From Choanephora cucurbitarum (taxonomy: Eukaryota; Mucoromycota; Mucoromycetes; Mucorales; Choanephoraceae), in NCBI GenBank assembly GCA_025331435.1, contig JAIWNI010000006.1, forward strand, positions 310,001 to 374,000: a stretch of 64,000 bases of DNA, given 5' to 3'. The notes below the pieces were generated by a model. It was not told the origin of the DNA and searched no databases. It was given only the letters and a program-made list of their open reading frames with translations. The translations under genes and the position numbers were made by a program. Of the stretch, positions 11,481 through 22,252 are shown piece by piece (position 1 is the first letter of the stretch; each line of letters opens with the position of its first letter).

Positions 11481-12535
11481 TTGTCACATGTCTTTCCTCT
11501 TGACAAGTTTGATGAAGAAAAGTGCATAACTAAGCACTTAGATGAAGAAGCAAGAGCAAGTATGTTGGAGATCAATTACAAGGAAGCCAAATTGCCCAAA
11601 GCATCGGCAAAAGCAATAATGTGCTGCAAAGTTTTCTCTGATGTAAGTATAGAACGAATGACTTGGTTGACAAAAAAAATTAACAATCGCTTGATAGGGA
11701 GATGAAGACGACTTTGAAGCAGCCAATGAATTGGAAAAGAAGATCAAGGCTTGCTGTACAAAAAAAAAACTCAGAAACAAGCTTCATGATGAAATACTTG
11801 CTTCCATACTTGGAAGAAGTCTTCATGGTCAATCCAAATATGTACAATGTATTTGCAACGTATGTATTAAATATCTTTTGTCAAAGCTTCGTTTGTGCTT
11901 ACTGATAAGACGCCACTATTTCCTTGCTATATAGTGTCGATGGTGTCCAAGATGATGGATTTATTCCTGATTGAAAGCTTGGATTTGCCAAGCACAAAAA
12001 GAAGGCTTTGTTTTGTTTCTTTGTGGAGGTAAAGCGACCTGGTGAGAGCAGCAAATGCCAGAAGGAGACAGACTACGTCAAGCTGCTGAAAGAGATGAAG
12101 AGCAGTATAGACAAGCAGATCAACATGGGTCTTGCTAGCCCATTCTCCTTTGGCTTGCTTGTGGAGGGTATGTAGCACATGTTATGCTTAGAACGTATGT
12201 ATCTAATGCGCTAAACTATAGGCTTTAGATGTACTTTGTACATGACGAGAATTGAAGAAGAGGGTGTTTATATGCCCAAGACAATCAAGAGGTTTTCTTT
12301 GCTGCAAGATATAGAAGACGCAGTCAACATCCCTGCCATGATAGAAAGCCTTATGTTTGTAAAGGTACGATACAAGTAACAATATATAGACTACAAAGAA
12401 CATGATTGACATTACTTTTTCTTGCAGGAGCACTTGGCCAAATTGAAGCCAATGTACAACAGTTATGACAAGAAGAAGCCTTACAGAATTCAAATAGCTT
12501 CTTTCTTTGTTCTCTTTTTCTCTATTCTTAATTAA
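11481..12535 (+). pseudogene. Multi-exon mucoralean ORF with E-x-K motif, nonsense-mutated
   Basis: Exon-like blocks at about 11481-11642, 11698-11859, 11935-12168, 12222-12364 and 12428-12535 are bounded by plausible GT-AG introns. The third block reads FIPD, then a TGA at 11972-11974 where a Trp codon would fit, then KLGFAKHKKKALFCFFVEVK and RPGESSKCQKETDYVKLLKEM. The fourth reads EGFRCTLYMTRIEEEGVYMP. The FVEVKRP string, an acidic residue followed by E-x-K, is the pattern of PD-(D/E)XK restriction-like folds. I recall similar repeated ORFs in Mucorales genomes but cannot name a family. The internal stop, an uncertain second-third exon phase and lack of an ATG start argue for a pseudogene. 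Confidence 0.6.
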
Positions 12536-13040
12536 CCGCCCAATATAAGTATGTTTGAATGAAGAGCATGATTCTAATATACTTTGACATCTTTATTCTG
12601 ATATGAGCAACTTTTTGGTTCCTCTAGTGCGACAACATTCTAAAAAAGAAATAACTGTACAGCACCTCACAATAAAGACAAAGGCCTTTCTAATCTGCAA
12701 TACTGTTGATATCTAATGATATACCTAGAGGTCGATTAATAAATGTAAAGATGCACAAATGATATATCAAGTCCTCTAGGATTGTGTTTAGTTGAGAAAA
12801 AATGAAATATATTGTGCCAGGTAAATAATGAATAGCTAATAGAATTCACCCTGATTCCTTTATAACGTATTCGATTCTCTTAGGCATACTTTCTCTCTGT
12901 TTGAAATCCATTTCATTTCAGATCTTTCAAGAGCATTCCTTATACTTCTCATTACTTTGGAACTTGGCAGATCTGCTTCTTTGCGCTTGGATCCGACACT
13001 TCATTTTCATCCATACAGCATTAACTGAACTTTGTTTTAG
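12536..13040. other. AT-rich spacer between two relics
   Basis: No coding feature is recognised. The open frame at 12901-13281 overlaps the start of the downstream transposase relic in another frame. A splice-acceptor-like TTTTAG directly precedes the transposase block at 13041. Confidence 0.5.
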
Positions 13041-13795
13041 AGGATTGAGAAAGCTATTCCAGCCCATCAGTACCTTGCTAAAGCAGCAGAGTATGCTGGA
13101 ATTGCCGAGAGAACTGCTCAAACTTGGGCAAATCGAATCAAAACAAATCTCGGTTGGAACATATATGAAAAGCAGACTAACAAAAGTAATCGGCTCAAGA
13201 GTCAGCTTCAAGAGCCACAAAAGTCACACATTCTTGAGCTTTTTGACAATAAGCCTTACACTACAACCGACGAGGTTGTAGATAGTTTAACAAAAGCTTT
13301 TGAAGGATTTACGTTAAAGCAATCAACAGTCAATAGCTTCATATTACATGAATGTGATTTGACGATCAAAAGGTTGCAACGTCAACTTAAAGCTCGAAAC
13401 AATCCTGCTCGTATTCAAGCAAGATACGATTGGGTGATGAAATACGATAGTTCAGACATGGATTTTCTTCGAAACTGCATTTTTATTGATGAATCCGGCT
13501 TTGATATCAACATGAAGCCTTCCTATGGACGATCAGCTTCTGGTGCTCTAGCTATCGCTTCAACACCATCTCCAAAAGCTGAATCACATTCTGTTTTAGG
13601 GGCCAATAGCTTACTGTTGGGGTTGTTAATATTGAAGTACGAGTTCCTAAAAAAAAAAGCTACTGAGACTAAAAAAAAAAAGTAGGAAAAAAAGGCATCA
13701 CAACAGGACATTGTCTTGACCAGTTAGACAGACACCTTAAACTAAAAGCTTCTCATAATGCTGCCATTTGGTTTTTGACAATACGCTATTTGGAA
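13041..13795 (+). pseudogene. IS630/Tc1-superfamily (DDE_3-type) transposase relic
   Basis: The frame starting at 13041 reads IEKAIPAHQYLAKAAEYAGI (helix-turn-helix), a linker, LKARNNPARIQARYDWVMKY, and the first catalytic block NCIFIDESGFDINM with its Asp and Glu-Ser. Near 13600 a frameshift moves the continuation VGVVNIEVRVPKK into another frame. After GITTGHCLDQLDRHLKLKAS the sequence stops, so the second Asp and the final Glu of the DDE triad are missing. This is a truncated, frameshifted copy of the same family as the minus-strand relic at 41.4-42.6 kb. Confidence 0.75.
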
Positions 13796-14771
13796 ATTCA
13801 TTGATATTTTGAAAACCGCTGATTGGATGGTTTTTTTACGCTTATTGGTTTTTGAAATCCGCCATTTGGGACTGTATTAGAGATTCTGATAGGCAGATCA
13901 CATGACTTCTTGAACAGAAAGAGATACAAATTCTGGAAGCCATCGTTTATGCAACTTCTGCACCAATCAAAATGGATCGGAATAACAATGGATCATCAAA
14001 AACTAATTAACCTGATGAAACACACATTGAATTCATAATATGTTGTGTATTGACTAAGCACATATGATTAAATAATACATCACATACCATTTACTTTCTC
14101 TCTCTTTTGCCTGTAGAGAACAAGCTCTGTCCTACATCAAGGTAAATATACAATGACATGGTTAAAGAGAAGCCCTTTCTGTTTGTTGTCACACGAAGTA
14201 TCATTCATTGGCTGAAGGATAGGTGTTTCTTTACTGTATTCTCCCTAATATCTGACAATTCTGTACCTTCTTATCGGAAGGGCAATAGATTTCCATTAAA
14301 AGAACTTCATCTTAAAATGGTTAGACAGAAGGCCTGAAAAACGTTTTTTTTTTCTTAATTGTTGTCAAAACAAAAGAGCATTTTCGGTGATGATTACTTT
14401 CTTTGGAAAAAATGACTCCATTTAAAAAGTTAGACAATAATTAAGCTGACAGATGTAATACTACACACTTGAGGCTGTATTCAGTAGATCCTTAAGGAAT
14501 CATAAGATGCAAACAATCACTTTTGTTAACAGTGCTTGATTATGTCAAGTTTATTTGTCATCTATAAACATGATCAAAAATAACCAATAAGGTCGCAACT
14601 TGACTTTTCTGGAAACAACAATAAAATATTATCCGTATGGCGGAGATAAGCATAATAGCACTGATTGGTTTAAGTGAACAAGCGATTTTTACCTTTTATA
14701 TATTTATTTTCCCTTAATTTTTTTCTTTTATATAGAACACCTTCTTTCTTTATTTCTTTTTTATTTTTTTA
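13796..14771. other. Intergenic region upstream of the cyclin gene
   Basis: No gene is seen. The first 120 bp hold several imperfect copies of a GC-N-ATTTGG or ATTGG motif followed by T-runs (13760-13880). The 60 bp before the cyclin ATG are pyrimidine-rich, typical of promoters in this genome. Confidence 0.5.
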
Positions 14772-15477
14772 ATGTTTCATTCCATGTCTACCATCGATAC
14801 CACTCAAATTATTTCTCGTAATCCTGAAGCACTTTCAGGTAAAATAAATAGTAAATCAACCATATAAATAAGAAATTCATCTTTTTCTGTTTTTAGCTTT
14901 CACTACTTTAACAGTCAATAGTCTATTAAGCTGTACAAATCAAACCCAGTGCAAACTATTACCACCACTGAATGAATTCATTTCCAATCTATACCATAAG
15001 AAAAGACTATCATGCGCTGTAAAGGCATTTGCACTTATCTATCTCTTACGCCTAAAATCAAAATTACCAGTGAATGCCAGAGGTGGCCCTGATACACCCT
15101 ATCGATTGTTCTTGGCTGCCTTATTGACCAGTTCAAAATACCTATCAGAATCAGGCACTGGTCTGACAAGCACACAACTAGCTTCCCTTGTACATCATTA
15201 TTCACCTAGAGAGATCAATCGAATGGAAAGAAGTTTTTTAGGTCTATTACGGTATGATCTATGGGTATCCAATAAGGATATTCAATCATTTATAGAGCAT
15301 TATGGTCATTTCATTCAGATGGATATGCATCATGTTTACTTGCCATTACACGGTGTATCCGTACAGAATAAGATGCGCTGCAGTCTGTTAGATGCACATG
15401 ATACCCAAGAAACCAGTGCATCATCGAATGGAGTCATAAACACTAAAAGCACAGCCAATATTTTTAATCATTTGTAA
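14772..15477 (+). CDS. Pho85-type (PCL) cyclin
   Basis: Regulatory subunit for a Pho85/CDK5-like kinase. Two exons, 14772-14838 and 14897-15477, 215 aa. The cyclin box is of the PCL1/PCL2 type: YLLRLKSKLPVNARGGPDTP, YRLFLAALLTSSKYLSESG, then the REINRMERSFLGLLRYDLWV helix. The protein is short, with little beyond the cyclin box, and ends in a Ser/Asn-rich tail. The start is the ATG giving MFHSMSTIDTT; the second ATG four codons on is an alternative. G1 or morphogenesis roles are known for yeast PCLs; the role here is inferred. A second Pho85-type cyclin lies at 46.4 kb. Confidence 0.88.
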
Positions 15478-16630
15478 ATAAGCTTATGATCATGTACATT
15501 TTGTAAATTATCACTTGATATCTTTTTTGTAAATAAAATACTACACTGAACTAAATAAGGTAATACTCTCCTCTTATATAATTGAAAAAAAAGGGGGGGA
15601 TGACCTTATAAAGTAAATAAGTGGTAGCACATCATATTGTTTATAAGAAGAGAAAGACTCAATATAATCAGATTTCTCCTTGTAGTCATCTTATTGTTGT
15701 TACATATGCTAAAATGAGGTGTGATCAAGACTCGCTTTTTGATGTTTGTTAATACAAGAAAGCCTGTTTATGCATGGTGTGTATCCTTGTAAAATAAATA
15801 AAATTAGATATACCCTTTGCACTGTCAAACACATACATACATACATTGGACAACAATTAAAAAAAAAGGGTTGTCTTGTTTTTAAATAATAGCTATAATT
15901 CAGAGAGGAAATGAAAGCATATTTGATTTTTGTATACAATAGCTAAGATCAGTATGTCAAAAAATAGACAAGCATGCATTTGGACTGTTGCCAAACACAA
16001 TTTCACTCTTTCATTTATATTACAATGAACATATCCAGCCACAAAAAGCTTTTTGTCTTTGACCGCCAACACGAGCGGGGATTCCTTATTCAGGCGGCCA
16101 AAGACAGACAGAGCGAGAGTGGAAAACACCAATGGGCGATAGAGGTTACTCGCTCTTAGCCTAGAAACAATCAAAATGATGTCAATAAAGAAAATCATGA
16201 ATGAATAGACTGCACAAATATAAACACAATGAACTATAGATCGAATAAGCAATATTGACATTATCTATCTCCATTAGAAAGTTTAGATAATATTCTAAAG
16301 GGAAAATTAAATTGGGCTGAAGTTCTTTAGGCAGATCAACTTGTTTCTCTGAAAAGGTAAAGAGGGAGGGGGGAACTTTGGCCTGAAAAAAAAAAATTTT
16401 TTTTCACTGGGAGGAGGGGCAGGTTAATGGATAGAGGCGCGCTCGTGTTTAGAAATGTTTGATTCGCCTTAAAAAGTTTTATTTTTAGCCCCATAAATCC
16501 GCCCATGGTATCAAAGTGTCCCAGACTATTTTTTTTTTATTATTTCAAAACAATCATTTCTGGGGGCAATACTTAATTTTTTTTTCTTTCTGTTTCTTTT
16601 CCTCTCTCTTTTCCCCTTATTATTATTAAA
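15478..16630. other. Intergenic region with a GC-richer structured patch
   Basis: No protein gene is supported. Most of the stretch is AT-rich and includes a short ACAT repeat near 15836. The segment 16040-16160 is clearly GC-richer and self-complementary (see the separate ncRNA candidate). The last 250 bp precede the HMG gene and contain long A/T runs. Confidence 0.5.
16052..16157 (-). ncRNA. Candidate structured RNA: two tandem hairpins
   Basis: TGTCTTTGACCGCC (16054-16067) pairs with GGCGGCCAAAGACA (16093-16106). The stem is 14 bp with one A-C mismatch on the plus strand, which becomes G-U in a minus-strand transcript. Directly after it AGAGCGAG (16110-16117) pairs perfectly with CTCGCTCT (16149-16156). 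The patch is GC-richer than its surroundings, as functional RNAs often are in AT-rich genomes. I do not recognise any snRNA, SRP, RNase P or box C/D motif, and no promoter is evident. A fold-back relic of a mobile element is equally possible. Confidence 0.25.
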
Positions 16631-17331
16631 ATGGTTGATAACAAATCAAACGATAGAGCACGCGTAAGTCATGTTGAATAGTATGCTTAGGATATCTCTT
16701 TATTAAAAAAAAATCTTTTTTTTTATAGGCTGCTGCTATTATTAAGGAGCTTACTAAAAACTTGCATGATTTCTCAGAAGTTTTACTCAAGTTAGCTACC
16801 GAAAAAGAAACTGTTGCACCTGCCAAGGCCGAACCACCTGTTGACCAAAAGAAGAAGAAGGAAAAGAAGGACCCCAACGCTCCTAAGCGTAACCTTTCTA
16901 GCTACATGATCTATTCCCAAGAGATTCGCCCTGATATTGTTGCCAAGAACCCTGAACTCAAGGCAATTGATATTGCTAAATTGATTGGTGAGATGTGGAA
17001 CAAGTTGAGTGACAAGGAGAAGCAACCTTATGTCAAGAAGGCTGAAGATGAAAAGGCTCGTTTTGACAAGGAAAATGAAAAGTACAAGGCTAGTTTGGGT
17101 GAACCAGTGCCTGCCACTCCTGCTAAGCGTAAGGCTCCTTCTTCTTCTTCTTCAGAATCCAAGAAGTCCAAGAAGTCTACTGAATCTGAAAAGCCTATCA
17201 AATCTGAAACTGAGAAGCCTGTCAAAGTTGAAAAGGTAGAAAAGAAGAAGTCAAAGAAGGCAGACTCAAAGAAGTCTGAATCAAAGGGTGATTCCAGTGA
17301 TGCTAAGAAAAAGGCAAAGAAAAACAAATAA
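16631..17331 (+). CDS. HMG-box chromatin protein (NHP6/HMGB-like)
   Basis: Abundant-type non-sequence-specific DNA-bending nuclear protein. Two exons, 16631-16663 and 16729-17331, 211 aa. The HMG box (about residues 59-130) contains KKDPNAPKRNLSSYMIYSQE, IAKLIGEMWNKLSDKEKQPY and KKAEDEKARFDKENEKY. An N-terminal helix precedes it. The C-terminal 65 residues are almost only Lys, Ser, Glu and Pro, a basic tail rather than the acidic tail of vertebrate HMGB. Codon choice is biased (AAG for Lys, GGT for Gly) compared with neighbours, suggesting high expression. The promoter contains long A/T homopolymers. Confidence 0.92.
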
Positions 17332-17539
17332 GTGTTACCAAGAGAATTCTCTCCTTAATTTTCTTTAAAAACAAGCCAAAAAAAAAAAAGCTATGCATAT
17401 ATAATAAATTCTAACCTGTGTATTTGTTTCTTTTGATTTATACCATAAAAAACCTGTAGCCGAAACCATTCCCTCTCTCTTTTTATAAACTGTATATAAA
17501 CAGACTTTTCTTTTCTTTTCGTTTTCTATGTAAATTGTC

Positions 17540-18998
17540 ATGGAATCTGCATTAAAGAGTAATGATCAAACCGAAGGAAATATCTCAAATACCTCTACCT
17601 TGTCTAGTATCATGTAATTCAACCCACTTGCAGACTACAACCTCCTTTTTTTTTTGTAAAGTACACTAAAACAAAGGTAGTTGTGTTGTTGCAGGAACAG
17701 GCATTTTGGCTATTGCACATGCTCTCAGTAAAGCAGGTTGGATTGGTCTTCTGTTTCTTATACTCGGTGCATTGATGTCTCATTTTACAGGAATCATATT
17801 GATTCAATCTCTTTATGCACACAAGTAAAATAAGCTATTGCCTTTAGAGTGTAACCAGTTCTGACCAACCTATAGGCATCAACGATGTCAAGATTATGCA
17901 GATCTTGGATACGCTGCATTTGGTAGGCCAGGACAAGTGATTGGTTGGCTGTTCTCCCAACTCTTTCTTTTCTTGACACCCACTATCTATATGATTCTTG
18001 CCAGTGAGAACATGTCAGAGATATTCATGGTTCATTATGGCATTGCATGGTTAGATAGGCATATGTGTATCTGGATATTATCTGCTGTAGTAGGTATTCC
18101 TTTTATGCTGGTGAGAAATCTAAGAGATGTATCATTTTTAAGGTAAGGTTGGATTATAAAACAAAATTGCATGAATTTTGATGCCTTGAGAAAATAGTAC
18201 ATTTGCCTGTATGGCTACCTTTTGTTTACTCTTGATTGTATGTGTTACTTCCCTATCAAGCATTAGAGATACAACCATTGTACATCATGAGATAGCCATA
18301 GCAAAGAACATACCCTTGGCCTTCAGTACATTCAGTTTCTCCTATTGTGGACATGTATTCTATCCTCATCTCGAAGCCTCTATGAAGACACCTTCTCGTT
18401 GGCCAAAAGTGCTACTTGTTTCAACCTGTGTCATTGGTCTCATGTATTTTGCAATGGGATTCACTTGTTATCTAGTATATGGTCAAGCAGTAGTATCACC
18501 CGTCTATAAGAGTTTACCTATAGGTAAAAAAAAAAAAATTGCTTTGTTCATCTTGATTTTTAACAGATTTTAGGCACATCACAACATATGGCTATGTTGG
18601 TCATTACGCTACATGTCTTGTTGGCCATACCACTCTATCTTTATGCATTTACTCTCTCGATTGAGTCCTGGTTTTATCGTCCTTCCGATTGTAACAAAAA
18701 GATGCAGATCATTGTCCGTATGATTGAGATGATGGTCTGTTGTCTGCTGGCGATGTTCATACCGTATTTCTCTGATTTTATGGTACTGGTAGGTTCAGTG
18801 TTCTCGGATACACTGTCGTTTATACTACCTACCATCTTTTGGATAAAGTTAAATTGGCATACGCTAAGTGATATACGACACGGTTACTTAAAGTTATGTG
18901 CATGCCTTGTTATAGCTAGTATAGGTATCATTTGTGCCATATTTGGTACAATGGATGCGGCAAATACTTTAGTCTATGACTTTAAAAGGATCATATGA
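17540..18998 (+). CDS. Vacuolar-type amino-acid transporter (AAAP/AVT family)
   Basis: Multi-pass amino-acid transporter of the Aa_trans family, probably vacuolar. Five exons: 17540-17613, 17681-17824, 17876-18142, 18198-18523 and 18574-18998, 411 aa with about ten or eleven hydrophobic segments. The first helix carries the family signature GTGILAIAHALSKAGW. Later blocks include FSFSYCGHVFYPHLEASM, GFTCYLVYG and VFSDTLSFILPTIFW. The acceptor at 17679-17680 was chosen because it gives SSIICVVAGTG in frame. The cytosolic N-terminus is short (about 25 aa), unlike yeast AVT1. Substrate cannot be predicted. Confidence 0.88.
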
Positions 18999-19157
18999 TT
19001 CTATCCGTTATCTATCAAACCCTAACTCGTCATTGATAAGATGATAATTTTCACACCGGACGAACGAGATGAAAGCTTAAATAAAGCTTATCCATTGTAA
19101 GCTATATAAACCAGTGTATTGATTTTTTTTCTTTTACTTTCTTCACTTTATAACAAA

Positions 19158-19445
19158 ATGAGTGCTTCATTATCATCTGGAATCTTACAAAATGCTGTCA
19201 AAAAAGCATTGACAACAAATACTCCTCAAGAATCTATTCATTTGACACGAGTACTTCAAAAGATGAAGCCAGAACTTGCAGAATACCATGATGCTATTAC
19301 CCCCAAAAGATTATTGAATGTTGAAAAAGATCATATTGCTGCTCATCAAAACCCTGATATTGTTCTCGATTCCCTACTGCATAAAGCAGCATCCCAAAGA
19401 AGTAAAGGCAGTTTACGATATGATGATTTGATTGACTATATTTAA
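19158..19445 (+). CDS. Small protein of unknown function (95 aa)
   Basis: Single-exon frame from ATG 19158, reading MSASLSSGILQNAVKKALTT at its start and RSKGSLRYDDLIDYI at its end. It is soluble, mostly helical in character, without a transmembrane segment. The first 18 residues are Ser/Lys-bearing and non-acidic, so a weak organelle-targeting signal is possible. A TATATAA box lies about 55 bp upstream (19101-19107) and a T-rich region follows the stop. I do not recognise the family. Confidence 0.6.
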   Translation: MSASLSSGILQNAVKKALTTNTPQESIHLTRVLQKMKPELAEYHDAITPKRLLNVEKDHIAAHQNPDIVLDSLLHKAASQRSKGSLRYDDLIDYI

Positions 19446-19671
19446 TAATAAAAAAAAAAATTTTTTTGCATAAATCAAGATCTCATTTATGATCTCACCT
19501 GACAGTCCGGGCTTCAACCCGAGCATACACGCACACAGGATTGAGGATATAAGTGATAAACTATGATGTCTATGTGTTTGCAGTGAGCAAGAGAGAAAGG
19601 AAAGTAATTTACTCCTCTCTCTCTCTCTTTTTTTTTCTTTCTTTTTTTTTTTTTTTACTTTATACATAGTC

Positions 19672-20636
19672 ATGTTCTCAGCTGCCATTTATTTCTGTGT
19701 TAAATTAATTCTGTTGCAGCTTTACCCAGCCTATATTTGCTACAAAGCATTAAAGACAAATAACCAACAAGAATTTCGCTCTCTTCTTACGTTCTGGATT
19801 GTCTCTATCACTTACCTTTCGTTTGAGTACTTTTCAGATATATTCTTGTTTTGGTAAGCATCTCGAGAAATACCTTTGACTCTTGTGGTTGCTCAATGCT
19901 ATCTTCAGGCTTCCATTATACACCGAAATCAAGCTTATATTGGTTCTATGGCTCATCTTACCTCAAACACAAGTAAGTTTATCCTGTCGAAATCTATAGG
20001 TCGCTTTATTTAACACGTATACACAAGGGCTCATCTGTGTTTTATGCCAACTATCTCGACCCATTCTTGAATACACATGAGACCTATATAGACAATGCTT
20101 TATTAGAAATGCAAGCTAAACTTAAAGAAACTATTGTTTTGTACGGAAAGCAGACTCTCTTGCAGGTAAAGAAATGGATCATGGGCATGTTATTCAAGGT
20201 AAGATAGAAACACAAAGAAGGGCTCTTGTGTGTTATTTATCATGTCTATCGTACCTAGAATCAAGAGACAACAGTAAATTCATCATCAGTAACTAGCACA
20301 CATGCCAAGTCACCTGTAGAGGATAGAGCAGGCAACAATATCATCAACCCATACGATCTCTTCTCCACCTTGATCAGTTCAACCGCCAATCGATTTCAAT
20401 CACCCTCAGAGAGCTCAACAGAGACACCCGTAGTAGAAAAGCTGGAACGTTCAGATAGCCACGACTCGTTTGTGAATATCAAGGAAGGAGCCAATGCAAC
20501 TGCTGTTACACAGGATGTGCCACCACAAGAAGTTGCCTCTCCATCGTGGGGAAACTATTTGACTGGCTGGATCAGGAAGCCTTCGAGTAGTAGCAGTGTG
20601 CCAACCATGTCTACTGAGCATAAGAAGCAAGAGTAA
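19672..20636 (+). CDS. TB2/DP1/HVA22 (REEP/YOP1-like) ER-shaping protein
   Basis: Reticulon-like hairpin protein that shapes tubular ER. Four exons: 19672-19853, 19909-19972, 20028-20198 and 20259-20636, 264 aa. Family blocks are LYPAYICYKALKTN, FWIVSITYLSFEYFSD, and FWLPLYTEIKLILVLWLILP followed by GSSVFYANYLDPFL. An amphipathic helix (LLEMQAKLKETIVLYGKQTL) comes next. The C-terminal 130 residues are Ser/Thr-rich and disordered, longer than in yeast Yop1 and closer to REEP1-4 layout. The final exon is in frame with the upstream part and lacks recognisable domains. Confidence 0.9.
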
Positions 20637-20908
20637 CAAATAAACTTTTATGAACGAGGCTTTCATTCTTGTTGATCTATACTCCTATTTTATTTAAACA
20701 AGTTCAGTGGAAGGAGGTGCCATGTTAATACTAAGAAAAAATTAGATTTTCATTCAACTGATAAACAGGATTCCAAAAAAAAAAAGAAAGCAGTTACAAC
20801 AAAGTGTGAGAGAAAAATGAATTGTGACTATCGTATACATGCATAAATAAGAATGAGAAACCAAAACTGAATACGTATCTTTTTCTTTTTTTTTCTCTTC
20901 TTACCTAA

Positions 20909-22162
20909 ATGCTCTCTAGAATTTCAATAACACGTCGTTTGTGTAATAGGAGTCCAACTCTATATCATGCCTTCAGTACACAATCTCATGTGTTACAGAC
21001 CAATTCAAAGCAAGGACGAGCCAATGAAATCATTGAAGCGGTTCTCTATGGATCAAAAGAGATAAAAGAGATTGAGAATCAGACGCATTCTAAGTTATTA
21101 GCCAGAGGGAAATACGTGCATGAACTTCAATGTAAGGGACAGAACAATACAAAGTTACAATAGACTCATTTTATGAGACATAAAGTGCATAAGATCAAGC
21201 CTGAAAAAGTAGATGAATACACAGAGTTAATGCAAGTTGATATTTCCAAAAAAAAAATGACACCGCTTCTTCTAACTTGCATTGCATAGTTCCGAGCACC
21301 TTCCTAAAATAGCGAATGATCCATTGAATGACGTTCATTTATGTGGAAGTTGGTCTGTCGAGATTGGAGACCAAGATACATTTGGTATATTTTTTTAATT
21401 GGTCTGGATGGGATGGATCAAATAACCCTTTCTTTATTAGCTCATATATGGGAATACAAAGGATATCCAGGTCATAAACATACGCATGAAAGACTGGTTC
21501 GAGATTCTTGTCATCAGTCATTTTTAAAGAAATTGAGACCCTTGTTAGTAAGCCGTCAAAATAGCATCATGCTTGAATTTGGTTTCTGGCAAACATCTCC
21601 ACCAAAAGTGACAAATGGCATTTATGAACTACGAAAATACAATCTCAAGGTAAATCTCGATCTGATACATACGCCTTTGTTTGTATTCACCCTTTCTATT
21701 TCTTGTATTAGCCTGGTAGTCTACTTGAATGGGAAATGTATTGGTAGGGTCATTATGATGATGTTCATTCTTCGTTTATCTTTACTTTGTTATCATTTTA
21801 GGCGAAAGGGATTAGAGTGTCGTCGACAGTTCTGTGAACCTATTGGTGCTTGGTTCACTCAGTTGGGAGATTTGAATACTGTGTATCATATGTGGGCTTA
21901 TCCGTAAGTAAATGGATCAATGCTTGAAAGGAAATCTGTTTCTCACTTTTGTCTCAAAAGTGATCTTCACACTCGAAAGACAACTCGTGAAGAAGCCTGG
22001 AATACAGATGGTTGGGCAGAGACAGTACACAAGACAGGTAATGTTCTATACTACACATTTTATATGGCCATTAAAGAAAATAACACCACATTTTTAGTGC
22101 CTTTGGTTAACCATATGAGCTCTTTCATCATGAAACCATTGCCACACAGCCCCATTCGATAA
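20909..22162 (+). CDS. NIPSNAP-family mitochondrial protein
   Basis: Eight exons: 20909-21131, 21186-21235, 21297-21384, 21441-21649, 21712-21743, 21802-21903, 21961-22037 and 22098-22162, 281 aa. An Arg/Ser-rich presequence (MLSRISITRRLCNRS) suggests mitochondrial import. The NIPSNAP repeat pair is clear: AVLYGSKEIKEIE, HSKLLARGKYVHELQLHKIK, DVHLCGSWSVEIGDQDTF, AHIWEYKGYPGHK, LRPLLVSRQNSIMLEFGFW, then the second repeat PGSLLEWEMYWRKG with LGDLNTVYHMWAYPDL. Acceptors at 21184-21185 and 21295-21296 were selected because they alone keep the conserved frame. Metazoan homologues act in mitophagy; the fungal role is unclear. Convergent with CEM1. Confidence 0.92.
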
Positions 22163-22252
22163 GTTTACAAGTACTTTAGTCATAACAGACCAATTCATAA
22201 ACGAATGACGTTTTCTGCTATTTATTATGTGTATATACACGTACATATCTTT

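Noticed and set aside
19480..19540. tRNA-like T-arm (GGGCTTCAACCCG) downstream of the 95-aa ORF
   Set aside because: The T-stem does not pair with correct loop length, and no acceptor, D or anticodon arms are found.
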